Assembly (NCBI RefSeq): GCF_001010355.1
Contig: NZ_JPLA01000044.1
Span: 1 to 44,728, forward strand
Direction of reading: 5' to 3'
DNA: 44,728 nucleotides
Origin: Dyella japonica DSM 16301
Lineage (GTDB): Bacteria > Pseudomonadota > Gammaproteobacteria > Xanthomonadales > Rhodanobacteraceae
Shown piece after piece: positions 8,727 through 20,854 of this stretch; position 1 is the first letter of the stretch, and every line of letters starts with the position of its first letter. The notes under the pieces are model-generated. The model saw nothing but the letters and a program-made list of their open reading frames with translations, did not search any database and was not told where the DNA came from. The position numbers and the translations under genes are program-made.

Positions 8727-8756
8727 GAGGCAGACATATGGACGTCCATCTGCCTC
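8727..8756 (-). terminator. Possible terminator hairpin downstream of the TPR gene
   Basis: GAGGCAGA (8727-8734) and TCTGCCTC (8749-8756) are perfect complements around the palindromic core TGGACGTCCA. It lies 21 bases past the stop codon of the TPR gene and upstream of tonB. The T-tract is weak, so it could instead be a regulatory palindrome in the tonB promoter region. Confidence 0.5.
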
Positions 8757-8777
8757 GCAGTTGTTACACGTTCTGCC

Positions 8778-10067
8778 TTACTTGCTCGCGCCCTGCGCCT
8801 TCAGCCAAGCCTTTGCTTTGGCGGAGGTTTCGGGATCCTGTGCGGCCTTCTCCATAGCTGCAATCGTGCCCGGCTTGTCCTTCAGGCCACGACACGCTTC
8901 GGCCAGCAACATATAAGCCGTGCCCTTGTGCTGCACGCCCTTGTCGATGCCCTGCTGGATGACGGTCTTCGCGTCGCTGAACTTGCTCTCCTGAATGAGC
9001 AGCTGGCCAGCGCGGATATTCGCCTCGCCGTCCTTCGCCATCGGGATAGCCTTCTGGTAAGCCGCCAACGCGCCCGACGTGTTGTCGGCCATGTAGGAAG
9101 CCGTACCAAGCAACGTGTAGTTCTCGGCAGTGGAAGTCACCACGCCCTTGCTCAGGCCTTCCTGAAGGACGGCAACCGCCTTGGTGGCCGGCTCTTTCTG
9201 GTCGCCGCTCTGCTGGCCCGAGACCAGGTAGAGCTTGGCAAGATTGACGTAGTCCTTCTCGGTCTTGAGCTGACCACTGGCGCGTGCCTTCTCCATCAGC
9301 GCAATCGCTTCGGGATACTTCTGCGCCTGCATCAGCACGGCCACGGCGTTGTTCAATGCGTTCGGATCATTCGGGTTGGCTGCGAGCTGCTGCTGCGCCA
9401 CCTGGGCGGCCTGGTCGCCCTGGCCGGATTCGGAGTAGCTGGCCATCAGGATCTGGTTCCAGCTGTCGTTCGGCTTGTCGGTCATCGACTGCGCCTTCTT
9501 GATGGCGGCAATCGCTTCCGGGAACTTCTCGAGGCGGTAGTAGGCATTGCCTTCGAGTGCGTACGACTCGGCGGTTTCCTTCTTGCCTTCGGCGCGCCAC
9601 TTCTCAACCGTGTCGATGCTCGGCTGGTACTGCTCATTGGCCAGGTAGAACTGGGCGAGCATGTACTCGAGCTGGAAGTAGGTGTCGTTCGGCATGGTGC
9701 CGTTGTCGAGCGCGCGCTTGAGCAGATCGATCGCGCCCTTCACGTCGCCGTCGTTGTAGTGCACGTTCGCCAGACCCTGCAGGGCCAGCGCTTGCGCATA
9801 CTTGCTCTTGCTGCCGTCGGCGATCGGCTGGAGGATCTGGATCGCCTTGTCCTTGTCCTGGTTGTTGACTGCGTCGAGGCCTTCGTTGATGGCCTTCTGG
9901 TCCTTCTCGCTGGTCAGGTCCAGCTTCGGTTCCTTGCGCGTGGCGTTGGGGTACAGCGCTTCCTTCTTGTCCTTGGAAGAGCTGTCGCTCGCGATGACCG
10001 GGGTGCTCACCACGGCCAGGGCCAGCGCCGAACCAGCGAGCATCTTGATCAGGGGAACACGCTTCAT
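8778..10067 (-). CDS. Exported tetratricopeptide-repeat protein
   Basis: A 429-residue protein. The start at 10067 (MKRVPLIKMLAGSALALAVV) was chosen over an upstream in-frame start because it has a GAGGA ribosome-binding site and begins a clear Sec signal peptide (about residues 1-25, ending near STPVIA-SD). The mature protein consists of repeated TPR-like helix pairs, for example YAQALALQGLANVHYNDGD, EYMLAQFYLANEQYQPS and YTLLGTASYMADNTSGALA, ending in ...AWLKAQGASK. TPR proteins are protein-interaction scaffolds; here it should be periplasmic. It is on the same strand as tonB but separated by 198 bases and a hairpin, so it is probably its own unit. No specific function can be assigned. Confidence 0.88.
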   Translation of the reverse strand: MKRVPLIKMLAGSALALAVVSTPVIASDSSSKDKKEALYPNATRKEPKLDLTSEKDQKAINEGLDAVNNQDKDKAIQILQPIADGSKSKYAQALALQGLANVHYNDGDVKGAIDLLKRALDNGTMPNDTYFQLEYMLAQFYLANEQYQPSIDTVEKWRAEGKKETAESYALEGNAYYRLEKFPEAIAAIKKAQSMTDKPNDSWNQILMASYSESGQGDQAAQVAQQQLAANPNDPNALNNAVAVLMQAQKYPEAIALMEKARASGQLKTEKDYVNLAKLYLVSGQQSGDQKEPATKAVAVLQEGLSKGVVTSTAENYTLLGTASYMADNTSGALAAYQKAIPMAKDGEANIRAGQLLIQESKFSDAKTVIQQGIDKGVQHKGTAYMLLAEACRGLKDKPGTIAAMEKAAQDPETSAKAKAWLKAQGASK

Positions 10068-10292
10068 GGCAGTCCTCAATGTAGGTTTCACGCGCTTAGA
10101 GCGCGGGGGATCGCTGAGCGTAACCTGACTCGGCGGCAGATAACAAGTCGCAGCGCGGCAACAAAGAATGTTAAAAATCAATAAGTTGGACCATACGCCA
10201 GCGACAGGGCGTGATTTTCATGCGCCAGCGCCATGCCTTCCGTGACTTTTTGGCCTGGAAAGACGCTATCGGCAGCCCTTTTCCTGACTTTA

Positions 10293-10314
10293 GTTAACGT
10301 ACTAATGCGTTAAC
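10293..10314. promoter_or_regulatory. Operator-like palindrome of unknown specificity
   Basis: GTTAACG (10293-10299) and CGTTAAC (10308-10314) form a perfect inverted repeat with an 8-base spacer. It stands between the gyrB terminator and the TPR gene start, in an otherwise featureless 311-base gap (10068-10378). The size and symmetry suit a dimeric repressor site, but no regulator gene adjoins it and its role is unknown. Confidence 0.4.
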
Positions 10315-10325
10315 ACGTGCGGGCA

Positions 10326-10372
10326 GAAAGAAGGCCGCGACGATGCGAGGAGTGCTCGCATCGTGCGCGGCC
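10326..10372 (-). terminator. Terminator hairpin after gyrB
   Basis: GGCCGCG...CGATGCGA at 10333 onward pairs with CTCGCATCG...CGCGGCC ending at 10372, giving a stem of about 16 base pairs with one small internal mismatch. Read on the minus strand it is followed by a pyrimidine-rich stretch (TTCTTTCTG). It begins just beyond the gyrB stop codon. Confidence 0.8.
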
Positions 10373-10378
10373 TGAGGA

Positions 10379-13946
<3,568 letters not shown>

Positions 13947-13967
13947 ATCAGCAAACTTCCCATGCAA

Positions 13968-14002
13968 GAACGCCGGAGCGTCTTTCGACGGCCCCGGCGT
14001 TC
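13968..14002 (-). terminator. Hairpin between dnaN and recF, possible attenuator
   Basis: GAACGCCGG (13968-13976) pairs with CCGGCGTTC (13994-14002), and inner CGTC/GACG bases can extend the stem. The minus strand continues TTCTTG, a weak T-tract. It overlaps the region just before recF, so it may limit dnaN transcripts or reduce recF expression. Confidence 0.5.
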
Positions 14003-14042
14003 ATGACTGGCTTGCCGTGAACAGGCAAACGGCGATTGGACA

Positions 14043-15143
14043 TCAGAGGCGCAGCGGCATGATCACGTGGCGCGCCTGCTCGCTGTCGTCTTCCTGCACC
14101 AGGCAGCTCGACTGCGCATCGCGCAGGCTCAGGCGGGCTCGCTCGCCGCGCAATGCTGCCAGCGCATCGAGCAGATAACCCACGTTGAAGCCCACGGCCA
14201 GATCGGACACCGGCGTATCGGCTTCCAGTTCTTCCACGGCCTCTTCCTGCTCCGGGTTGTGAGCCACGATGCGCAGCTTGCCCGGCGACAGTTCCAGCTT
14301 CACGCCGCGATACTTTTCGTTGGAAAGAATCGCCGCACGCTGGAGCGCACCACGCAGCACTTCGCGATCCAGCGTGGCGTGCTTGTCGGCGCCGAGCGGA
14401 ATGACTGCTTCGTAGTCCGGAAAACGACCGTCGATCAGCTTGGAAGTGAACACCACATCGCCGCGACGCACGCGCAGGTGATTACGGCCGAATTCCAGCT
14501 CAACCTGGCCATCGCCGGTTTCGAACAAACCGACCAACTCATTCACGCCCTTGCGGGGAATGATGATCTGGCGACGGGTGGAAACCTTGCTCTCCAGCTT
14601 GGTTTCCTTCAGCGCGAGGCGATGGCCGTCAGTGGCCACGCAGCGCAGCGTGTGCTCCTGCAGATCCAACAGCATGCCGTTCAAGTAGTAGCGCACGTCC
14701 TGGTTCGCCATGGCGAAGGAGGTGCGCTCCATGAGATCGCGCAGCACTTCTTCCGGCAGCGCTACTCGCTCAACCAGCTCTATTTCATCGATGGTCGGGA
14801 ATTCAGTGGCTGGCAGCGTGGCCAGCGTGAATCGGCTGCGACCAGCATTCATGGCGACGCGATCGCCATTGAGCTTCAGCTCGATCTGGGCGCCATCGGG
14901 CAGTGCACGCACGATGTCGAACAGCTTGCGCGCTGGAATGGTGATCTCACCGTCGACCAGCTTGTCAGCGGCCGTGGTGGCAATCATCTCCACTTCCAGA
15001 TCGGTACCCGTCAGCGACACTTTGCCGTCGGCGACTTTCACCAGCAGGTTGGCTAGAACCGGCAGCGTCTGGCGGCGTTCGACCACGCCGACGACCTGCT
15101 GCAACGGTTTGAGCAGAGCTTCTCGTTGAATGCTGAATTGCAT
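14043..15143 (-). CDS. dnaN: DNA polymerase III beta subunit (sliding clamp)
   Basis: A 366-residue protein of the normal length for the ring-shaped dimeric clamp that tethers DNA polymerase III to DNA. It begins MQFSIQREALLKPLQQVVGVVERRQTLP and ends HVIMPLRL, both typical. Internal landmarks include ATDGHRLALKE in the middle domain and the C-terminal hydrophobic-pocket part YLLDALAAL. It is placed 251 bases downstream of dnaA on the same strand, with DnaA boxes between, and upstream of recF. It is expected to be transcribed both from dnaA and from its own promoter in the intergenic region. Confidence 0.98.
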   Translation of the reverse strand: MQFSIQREALLKPLQQVVGVVERRQTLPVLANLLVKVADGKVSLTGTDLEVEMIATTAADKLVDGEITIPARKLFDIVRALPDGAQIELKLNGDRVAMNAGRSRFTLATLPATEFPTIDEIELVERVALPEEVLRDLMERTSFAMANQDVRYYLNGMLLDLQEHTLRCVATDGHRLALKETKLESKVSTRRQIIIPRKGVNELVGLFETGDGQVELEFGRNHLRVRRGDVVFTSKLIDGRFPDYEAVIPLGADKHATLDREVLRGALQRAAILSNEKYRGVKLELSPGKLRIVAHNPEQEEAVEELEADTPVSDLAVGFNVGYLLDALAALRGERARLSLRDAQSSCLVQEDDSEQARHVIMPLRL

Positions 15144-15394
15144 GTATGCGCTTCCCCAATCCTGCTTTTCTGTTTTTAAAAGAAGTTCTGTAGTGGTGGT
15201 AGGGGCCGTGGATAACTCAAAACCGAGAAATTATCCTTAACAATCAATACCTTGCCGCACTTCGACACTGTGTTTCCAGAGGCCTGATGATTGTGGGCCA
15301 AATGTGGATAACTTTTGGGTCCAATCCATCCACCTATTATCCACAGCTTGCCACAGTACTTTTCAAGCGTTCAGTGCACAGGCGCCCTGCTCGC
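15144..15394. other. dnaA-dnaN intergenic region, probable chromosomal origin (oriC)
   Basis: The region holds two perfect 9-bp DnaA boxes: TGTGGATAA at 15303-15311 and TTATCCACA at 15337-15345, in opposite orientations. It also has a one-mismatch box CGTGGATAA at 15207-15215 and an AT-rich stretch around 15165-15190 (CTGTTTTTAAAAGAAG) that could serve as an unwinding element. Location between dnaA and dnaN agrees with origins in xanthomonads. Assignment rests on box content and position only; the rpmH-dnaA gap is the alternative. Confidence 0.75.
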
Positions 15395-16744
15395 TCAGCC
15401 GGTAAGGATGCGAATCAGCTGTTCCCAATCCTGCCGCATGCGCGTGTCGGTCTCGCAATGCTTCTTGATGGTGCGGCAGGCATGCAGGACCGTCGTATGG
15501 TCGCGGCCGCCGAACGCCTCGCCGATCTCCGGCAGGCTGTGCTCGGTGAGCTCCTTGGACAAGGCCATGGCGATCTGCCGCGGACGAGCCAGCGAACGTA
15601 CGCGCCGCTTGGACAACAGATCCTGCAGGCGCACCTGGTAGTAGTCGGCCACGATCTTCTGGATGTTCGGCACCGTCACCGCTTGCGCGTGGGTGGCGAG
15701 CAAGTCGCGCAGGGTTTCTTCCGCAAAGTCGATGGTGATCGGCTTGCCATAGAAGTTGGCGCGCGCCGCTAGCGTGTTGAGCGCGCCCTCAAGGTCGCGC
15801 ACATTGGAGCGGATGCGCTTGGCCAGCAGCATCGCCACGTTCTCGCTCACCGCCACGCCCTTGTCCTGCGCCTTGGACAGCAGGATCGCCGCGCGCGTCT
15901 CGAAGTCCGGCGGCTCGATCGCCACCGACAGGCCCCAGCCTAGGCGCGATTTCAGTCGCGGCTCAAGCTTGTCCACTTCTTTCGGATAGCGGTCGCAGGT
16001 CAGGATGATCTGCTGCTTTGATTCGAACAACGCGTTGAAGGTGTGGAAAAACTCTTCCTGCGTGGTGTCCTTGCCGGCGAAGAACTGGATATCGTCGATC
16101 AGCAGCGCGTCGACCGAACGGAAGCGGCGCTTGAATTCGTCCATGCTCTTGGTGCGCAGCGCTTCGATCATCGAACCGACGAACTGCTCCGAGCGCAGGT
16201 ACAACACCTTGAAATCAGGGTTGCGCTCGCGCATCAGGTTGCCGGAGGCATGCATCAAGTGGGTTTTACCTAGACCGGTGCCGCCGTACAGCAGCAACGG
16301 GTTGTAGGCGCGGCCCGGGTTCATGGCCACCTGCATGGCGGCTGCCTTGCCCAGCTGGTTCGACTTGCCTTCGACAAAGGTTTCGAAGGTGTAGTGCGGG
16401 TCCAGGTTGTGCGAGAAGGTCGGCGCCGGCGCTTCGATCACCACCGCGGGGGCGACCTTGGCCGGTGCCGGCGCAGCCACCTTGCCGCTGGCCGTGGCGC
16501 GCGGGGAGCTGGAGCCTACCTCCAGGCGCACGGTCAGATCGTGCCCGGTCAGCTGGCTGATCACCGTTTCGATGCGCGCCAGATAGCGCTCGCGCACCGT
16601 ATCCAGCGTGTAGGGGTTCGGCGCAAAGAGCTGCAAGCCATGGGTGTCGTCGCGCGCCTGCAGTGGCATCAGCCAGGTGTGCAGGTCTTCGGCGTTCAAT
16701 TCGCCCTCGAGGCGCTCGAGACAGCGCCGCCACAGGTCACTCAT
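15395..16744 (-). CDS. dnaA: Chromosomal replication initiator DnaA
   Basis: A 449-residue AAA+ initiator that binds DnaA boxes and opens oriC. Domain I is at the N terminus ([20 protein letters not shown]), domain II is a variable Ala/Pro-rich linker (about residues 88-115), and domain III has Walker [12 protein letters not shown] and Walker [14 protein letters not shown]. Domain IV carries the DnaA signature [16 protein letters not shown] for specific DNA contact. The length is typical. Upstream, the 211-base gap to the divergent rpmH contains two near-consensus DnaA boxes (ATATCCACA at 16829 and 16841), consistent with autoregulation. Confidence 0.98.
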   Translation of the reverse strand: MSDLWRRCLERLEGELNAEDLHTWLMPLQARDDTHGLQLFAPNPYTLDTVRERYLARIETVISQLTGHDLTVRLEVGSSSPRATASGKVAAPAPAKVAPAVVIEAPAPTFSHNLDPHYTFETFVEGKSNQLGKAAAMQVAMNPGRAYNPLLLYGGTGLGKTHLMHASGNLMRERNPDFKVLYLRSEQFVGSMIEALRTKSMDEFKRRFRSVDALLIDDIQFFAGKDTTQEEFFHTFNALFESKQQIILTCDRYPKEVDKLEPRLKSRLGWGLSVAIEPPDFETRAAILLSKAQDKGVAVSENVAMLLAKRIRSNVRDLEGALNTLAARANFYGKPITIDFAEETLRDLLATHAQAVTVPNIQKIVADYYQVRLQDLLSKRRVRSLARPRQIAMALSKELTEHSLPEIGEAFGGRDHTTVLHACRTIKKHCETDTRMRQDWEQLIRILTG

Positions 16745-16828
16745 GGGAAGTATTCAACCACTGGAAGGAGCGCTTTCGCGCGGGGTGGACCGGCAATTCT
16801 AGCAGCACGAGCGCTCCTTCATGGCGGG

Positions 16829-16849
16829 ATATCCACATGGATATCCACA
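16829..16849. promoter_or_regulatory. Tandem near-consensus DnaA boxes in the dnaA upstream region
   Basis: ATATCCACA occurs at 16829-16837 and again at 16841-16849, each one mismatch from TTATCCACA and spaced 12 bases start to start. They lie about 85-105 bases upstream of the dnaA start, between dnaA and rpmH, where DnaA could repress or tune its own promoter. Confidence 0.55.
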
Positions 16850-16890
16850 GGAAGTAAACAGCCTTTTGTCAACCGCGAACATACCCCCAT

Positions 16891-16920
16891 TTGACAAGCG
16901 CCCAACTTCCTCTCCATAAT
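16891..16920 (+). promoter_or_regulatory. Sigma-70 promoter of rpmH-rnpA
   Basis: TTGACA at 16891-16896 and CATAAT at 16915-16920 are separated by 18 bases. This is a near-consensus sigma-70 promoter ending 36 bases before the rpmH start codon. A strong CGGAGG ribosome-binding site lies between (about 16945-16950). Confidence 0.82.
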
Positions 16921-16955
16921 TTCCAACCTTTTTACCAACTTAACCGGAGGAAGCC

Positions 16956-17093
16956 ATGTCCAAGCGGACCTTCCAGCCCAGCAAGCTCAAGCGTGCCCGC
17001 ACCCACGGCTTCCGTGCTCGTATGGCAACGGCCGATGGCCGCAAGATCCTGAACGCACGTCGCGCGAAGGGTCGCAAGCGCCTGATCCCGTAA
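16956..17093 (+). CDS. rpmH: 50S ribosomal protein L34
   Basis: A 45-residue basic ribosomal protein of the large subunit. The sequence begins [20 protein letters not shown] and ends KGRKRLIP, matching the bL34 family across its full length (TFQPS, HGFRARM and [13 protein letters not shown] are conserved). It is preceded by CCGGAGGAAGCC, an excellent ribosome-binding site, and by a strong promoter. It starts the rpmH-rnpA-yidC run transcribed away from dnaA, the standard arrangement near bacterial origins. Confidence 0.98.
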   Translation: MSKRTFQPSKLKRARTHGFRARMATADGRKILNARRAKGRKRLIP

Positions 17094-17106
17094 GCGGCTC
17101 GCCAAG

Positions 17107-17505
17107 ATGCGTGCCGCCGGCCTGCCGCGTGAAGCGCGGTTACGTAGCGCCGGTGATTTTGCAGCTTTGCGACATACCAGCGGCCGCTTCGGCGGCCGCT
17201 GTTTTTCTGTGCGCTATCGGGCCAATGAACTGGGCCACCCGCGCCTGGGGCTGGCCATATCCAAACGCGTGTCCAAGCGTGCGGTCGATCGCAACCGCAT
17301 CAAGCGGCTGATCCGCGAATCTTTCCGGCGCGCGCGTCTTGAGCTTCCCTCCGTCGACCTCATGGTGATGGCACGCGAGCAGGCGTGTGGCCTGCCCGGT
17401 CCGGAGCTGCTCGCCGAATTGCAGCAGCTGTGGAAGAAACTGCGTGCCGCCAAGGTCGAGGTCACATTGAAGCCGGACGACCCGACCGGCACAATCGTGC
17501 GTTGA
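17107..17505 (+). CDS. rnpA: Ribonuclease P protein component
   Basis: A 132-residue basic protein that binds the RNase P RNA and helps mature tRNA 5' ends. The family signature RNRIKRLIRESFR is clear (about residues 58-70), with LPREARLRSAGDFAAL at the N terminus and RLGLAISKRV in the middle. It starts 13 bases after rpmH ends, so the two are co-transcribed. The gap to the yidC start is only 58 bases, so the small yidD gene often found between rnpA and yidC is absent. A hairpin lies in that gap. Confidence 0.96.
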   Translation: MRAAGLPREARLRSAGDFAALRHTSGRFGGRCFSVRYRANELGHPRLGLAISKRVSKRAVDRNRIKRLIRESFRRARLELPSVDLMVMAREQACGLPGPELLAELQQLWKKLRAAKVEVTLKPDDPTGTIVR

Positions 17506-17520
17506 CCTTCTCCATTCCTT

Positions 17521-17543
17521 TCCGCGACACGCCTTGTCGCGGA
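17521..17543. terminator. Short hairpin between rnpA and yidC
   Basis: TCCGCGACA (17521-17529) and TGTCGCGGA (17535-17543) form a perfect 9-bp stem with a 5-base loop. There is no T-tract, so it is more likely an RNA-processing or attenuation structure than a full terminator. Confidence 0.45.
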
Positions 17544-17563
17544 TGCACCGGATCTGCTCCGCG

Positions 17564-19261
17564 ATGAATCAAACGCGTACGTTCCTCATCTTTGCCCTGC
17601 TGGCTGTGGCCTATCTCTTGTTCCAGGCCTGGGAGAAGGATTACGGCCCGCAACCGCCGGCGGCGACTGCAACCACGTCCGCGGCTGGTGCCAGCACTGA
17701 CAACAGCGTGCCGGGCGCCAGCTCGTCCACCGCGCCGGCCGCCGTACCCGGCACCGTCAGCGAGGCATCCGCGCAATTGATCACGGTCAGCACCGATGTG
17801 CTGCGCCTGACCATCGATACGCGCGGCGGCAGCGTGGTCCGTTCGGAGCTGCTCACCTACCCGTCGGTGCCGCGTACCCGCAAGGATCCCGATCCGGCGC
17901 CGGCGCGCCTGCTCGATGACGACCGCGCGCAGTACTTCGTAGCGCAGAGCGGTATCGTCAGCAACCAGGGCGACGCGCCCGATCATCGTGCGGTGTTCTC
18001 GGCCGCGCAGACCAGCTACGCGCTCTCCCAGGGCCAGGACGATCTGAAGGTCGATCTCACCTGGCAGAACGCCGCCGGCCTCAAGGTCACCAAGACCTTC
18101 GCGCTCAAGCGCGGCAGCTACGTTGTCACCGTCGATCAGAAGATCGAGAACGGCGGCAGCGCGGCCTGGGCCGGCAATACCTATGAGCAGCTGCAGCGTG
18201 TGGCACCGACGCAGCAGAAGAGCTGGCTGCAGAATTTCACCGATCCCTCCTCGCACAGCTTCTATGGCGCCGCGTGGTACAGCCCCGACGACAAGATGAC
18301 CACGCTGTCGTTCGCCGACTTCGCCAAGAAGCCGTTGAACCACGCCATCACCGGCGGCTGGGCATCGATGCTGCAGCACTACTTCTTCGTGGCCTGGATT
18401 CCGCAGGCGCAGGACGCCAGTACCTACAGCACCAGCGTGATCAATGGTGATACCGCGCAGCCGGTTTACCTGATCCGCGCGGTGGGTCCGTCCATCAGCA
18501 TCGCGCCGGGCCAGAGCGCGACCAGCGCGTCGCGTCTGTATATCGGTCCGAAGCTGCAGGGCACGCTCGACCAGGTGGCGCCGGGTCTCGACCTGACCAC
18601 CAACTACGGTTGGCTGACCGTGGTCGCGCAGCCGCTGCACTGGCTGCTGTCGCAGCTGCACACCATCGCCGGCAACTGGGGCGTGGCCATCATCCTGCTG
18701 GTGCTGTTGCTGAAGGGCGCGCTGTGGAAGCTCACCGCCGCGCAGTTCCGTTCCGGCGCCCGCATGCGCAAGCTGCAGCCGCGCGTGAACGCTCTGAAGG
18801 AGCGTTACGGCGACGACAAGATGAAGATGCAGCAGGCCATGATGGAGCTGTACAAGAAGGAGAAGGTCAACCCGATGTCGGGCTGCCTGCCGATCCTGAT
18901 CACCATGCCGGTGTTCTTCGGTCTGTATCGCGTGCTGATGGAAAGCGTGGAGCTGCGCCATGCGCCGTTCTTCGGCTGGGTGCACGACCTTTCCGCGCCC
19001 GATCCGTTCTTCGTGTTGCCGGTGATCTACATCCTCGTGATGCTCGCCACGCAGTGGCTGACCCCGGCCGCAGCGGGCATGGACCCGGCACAGCAGAAGA
19101 TGATGAAGGTGATGCCGGTGGTGTTCGGCTTCATGTTCCTGTTCTTCCCGGCCGGCCTGGTGCTGTACTGGGTGGTCAATGGCCTCACCAGCCTGACCCA
19201 GCAGTGGCTGATCACGCGCAGCGTCGATCGCGCGGAAGAAAAGGCCAAGGCGACGGCCTGA
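17564..19261 (+). CDS. yidC: Membrane protein insertase YidC
   Basis: A 565-residue inner-membrane insertase that works alone or with SecYEG. The start at 17564 (MNQTRTFLIFALLAVAYLLFQAW) gives the typical first membrane segment; an in-frame ATG ten codons upstream lacks family similarity. A large periplasmic P1 domain (about residues 50-330) is followed by the conserved insertase core with segments near 350-375 (GVAIILLVLLLKGALW), 420-440 (GCLPILITMPVFFGLYRVL), 475-495 and 505-530 (VMPVVFGFMFLFFPAGLVLYW). The conserved Arg of the hydrophilic groove lies in the AQFRSGARMRKLQP region. It is followed by a terminator before mnmE. Confidence 0.97.
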   Translation: MNQTRTFLIFALLAVAYLLFQAWEKDYGPQPPAATATTSAAGASTDNSVPGASSSTAPAAVPGTVSEASAQLITVSTDVLRLTIDTRGGSVVRSELLTYPSVPRTRKDPDPAPARLLDDDRAQYFVAQSGIVSNQGDAPDHRAVFSAAQTSYALSQGQDDLKVDLTWQNAAGLKVTKTFALKRGSYVVTVDQKIENGGSAAWAGNTYEQLQRVAPTQQKSWLQNFTDPSSHSFYGAAWYSPDDKMTTLSFADFAKKPLNHAITGGWASMLQHYFFVAWIPQAQDASTYSTSVINGDTAQPVYLIRAVGPSISIAPGQSATSASRLYIGPKLQGTLDQVAPGLDLTTNYGWLTVVAQPLHWLLSQLHTIAGNWGVAIILLVLLLKGALWKLTAAQFRSGARMRKLQPRVNALKERYGDDKMKMQQAMMELYKKEKVNPMSGCLPILITMPVFFGLYRVLMESVELRHAPFFGWVHDLSAPDPFFVLPVIYILVMLATQWLTPAAAGMDPAQQKMMKVMPVVFGFMFLFFPAGLVLYWVVNGLTSLTQQWLITRSVDRAEEKAKATA

Positions 19262-19281
19262 TCGATCTGAAGCGTTCAAAG

Positions 19282-19306
19282 AAAAGGCCGCGTCAGCGGC
19301 CTTTTT
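19282..19306 (+). terminator. Rho-independent terminator after yidC
   Basis: AAGGCCGC (19284-19291) and GCGGCCTT (19296-19303) form an 8-bp stem with a GTCA loop, followed by TTTCT. It begins about 20 bases after the yidC stop codon and separates yidC from mnmE. Confidence 0.88.
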
Positions 19307-19338
19307 CTCGTGCGCACGCAAGCCGCATAATTCACGTC

Positions 19339-20679
19339 ATGCCTCACACCGACACCATTGCCGCCATTGCCAGCGCTCCCGGCGCCGCCGGCGTCGGTGT
19401 GTTGCGCGTGTCGGGGCCTGCCGTGCCCGGCATCGCCGCGGAACTGTTCGGTCGCGACCCTGATCCGCGCCGCGCGCACTTCACCGCGTTCCGCGAGCGC
19501 GACGGCGAACTGATTGATCGCGGTCTGCTGCTCTACTTTCCCGCGCCCGCCTCCTACACCGGCGAACATGTGCTGGAACTGCAGGGCCACGGCAGTCCCG
19601 TGCTGCTCGATGCGCTGCTGCGTCGCGTCTGCAGCATCGGTGCACGGCTGGCGCGTCCTGGCGAATTCACCGAACGCGCCTTCCTCAACGGCAAGCTCGA
19701 TCTGGCGCAGGCGGAAGCGGTCGCCGATCTGATCGCGGCGCGTTCGCAAGCTGGCGCGCGTGCGGCATTGCGTTCGATGGAAGGCGTGTTCTCGCGCAAG
19801 GTGCATGATCTGCTGCAGTCGTTGATCGCGCTGCGCGTGCATATCGAAGCGGCGATCGACTTTCCCGAAGAGGAAATCGATTTCCTCGCCGATCCGACCA
19901 TCATGCGGCAGCTGCAGGCGTTGCGTGCGGAACTCGATGCCCTGTTGCGTGAAGCGCAGCGCGGCGTCCGGCTCAACGACGGTTTGCGCGTCGCCATCAT
20001 CGGCCGTCCCAACGCCGGCAAATCCAGCCTACTCAATGCGCTCGCCGGCAGCGACCGCGCCATCGTCACCGACATCGCCGGCACCACACGCGACGTATTG
20101 CGCGAACAGCTCAACCTCGACGGCGTTGCACTGGAGCTGGCCGACACGGCGGGCCTACGCGACACCGACGATCCGGTCGAACGCGAAGGGGTGCGCCGCG
20201 CCCACGGCGAACTCGCACGCGCCGACGTCGCCCTGCTCGTCACCGACATCGCGCACGCCGAACACGACCTTGCCCTGCTCGCCGATCTGCCCGCGAGCGT
20301 GGAACGTATCGTCTTTATCAACAAAATCGACCTCGCCCGTGGCACGCCGCGTTACGACGTACGCCCAGAAGCCATCTGGGTGTGGGCATCCGCGAAAACC
20401 GGTGCCGGCCTCGATGCCTTGCGCGATCATCTGAAGCAACTTGCCGGCTCGGGCAGTGGAGAAGGCGCCTTCAGCGCGCGTCGCCGCCACGTGTTGGCGC
20501 TGGAGCAGGTCGCCTTGCATCTGGACCAGGCCGAGCAGGTGCTGCGCGTCACCCGCGCCGGCGAACTGGCGGCCGAAGAACTGCGCCAGGCCCAGCAGGC
20601 CCTGGGCGAAATCACCGGCAGCTACACCAGCGACGACCTGCTCGGCGCCATCTTCAGCTCGTTCTGCATCGGAAAGTAG
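19339..20679 (+). CDS. mnmE: tRNA modification GTPase MnmE
   Basis: A 446-residue GTPase that, with MnmG, makes the (carboxymethyl)aminomethyl modification of wobble uridine in tRNAs. It starts MPHTDTIAAIASAPGAAGVGVLRVSG, the usual N terminus. Landmarks are the folate-binding N-terminal domain with ERAFLNGKLDLAQAEAVADLI, a central G domain with G1 GRPNAGKSSLLNAL, DTAGLRDT (G3) and NKIDLA (G4), and the C-terminal FCIGK whose Cys is essential in the family. A long open frame extends upstream but is the shadow of yidC. The last 18 bases of the gene serve as the insertion site of the adjacent element, leaving the protein C terminus intact. Confidence 0.97.
   Translation: MPHTDTIAAIASAPGAAGVGVLRVSGPAVPGIAAELFGRDPDPRRAHFTAFRERDGELIDRGLLLYFPAPASYTGEHVLELQGHGSPVLLDALLRRVCSIGARLARPGEFTERAFLNGKLDLAQAEAVADLIAARSQAGARAALRSMEGVFSRKVHDLLQSLIALRVHIEAAIDFPEEEIDFLADPTIMRQLQALRAELDALLREAQRGVRLNDGLRVAIIGRPNAGKSSLLNALAGSDRAIVTDIAGTTRDVLREQLNLDGVALELADTAGLRDTDDPVEREGVRRAHGELARADVALLVTDIAHAEHDLALLADLPASVERIVFINKIDLARGTPRYDVRPEAIWVWASAKTGAGLDALRDHLKQLAGSGSGEGAFSARRRHVLALEQVALHLDQAEQVLRVTRAGELAAEELRQAQQALGEITGSYTSDDLLGAIFSSFCIGK
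20662..20679 (+). repeat. attL: left direct repeat of the integrative element (3' end of mnmE)
   Basis: TTCTGCATCGGAAAGTAG encodes the final FCIGK-stop of mnmE and recurs with two mismatches at 31008-31025. The match extends two bases further (CG) on the left side. The 3' end of mnmE/trmE is the established 18-bp attachment site of Salmonella genomic island 1. Confidence 0.88.
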
Positions 20680-20760
20680 CTATTGATCCATGACCATCCA
20701 GTAGGGTCTTTGGAAGAAAGAAAAATGGCGCTGTATAGCCATTTGTCTGTCCACGGACGT

Positions 20761-20790
20761 CTTCGATGATCTCGGGAGAGCCGTTATAAT
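20761..20790 (+). promoter_or_regulatory. Probable integrase promoter
   Basis: A perfect TATAAT -10 box (20785-20790) lies 64 bases before the integrase ATG; the -35 region (about 20761-20767, CTTCGAT) is weak. Two GGGACCAC repeats begin three bases after the -10 box, so a protein bound there would overlap the transcription start. Confidence 0.6.
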
Positions 20791-20792
20791 TT

Positions 20793-20850
20793 GGGACCAC
20801 AATAGGGACCACGAATAGTGGTTCTCGACCCAATAACGGAGGGTGGTCCC
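20793..20850. repeat. GGGACCAC repeats, left-end integrase arm-type sites
   Basis: GGGACCAC occurs at 20793-20800 and 20805-20812 (12 bases start to start), and once inverted as GTGGTCCC at 20843-20850. The same octamer pair with the same 12-base period appears at the other end of the island. Position next to attL and over the integrase promoter suggests arm-type integrase or excisionase sites. Confidence 0.65.
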
Positions 20851-20854
20851 AGAT

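Noticed and set aside
17462..19321. 619-codon minus-strand open frame opposite yidC
   Set aside because: YidC is unmistakable on the plus strand; the opposite frame is His/Arg/Gln-rich with no known motif.
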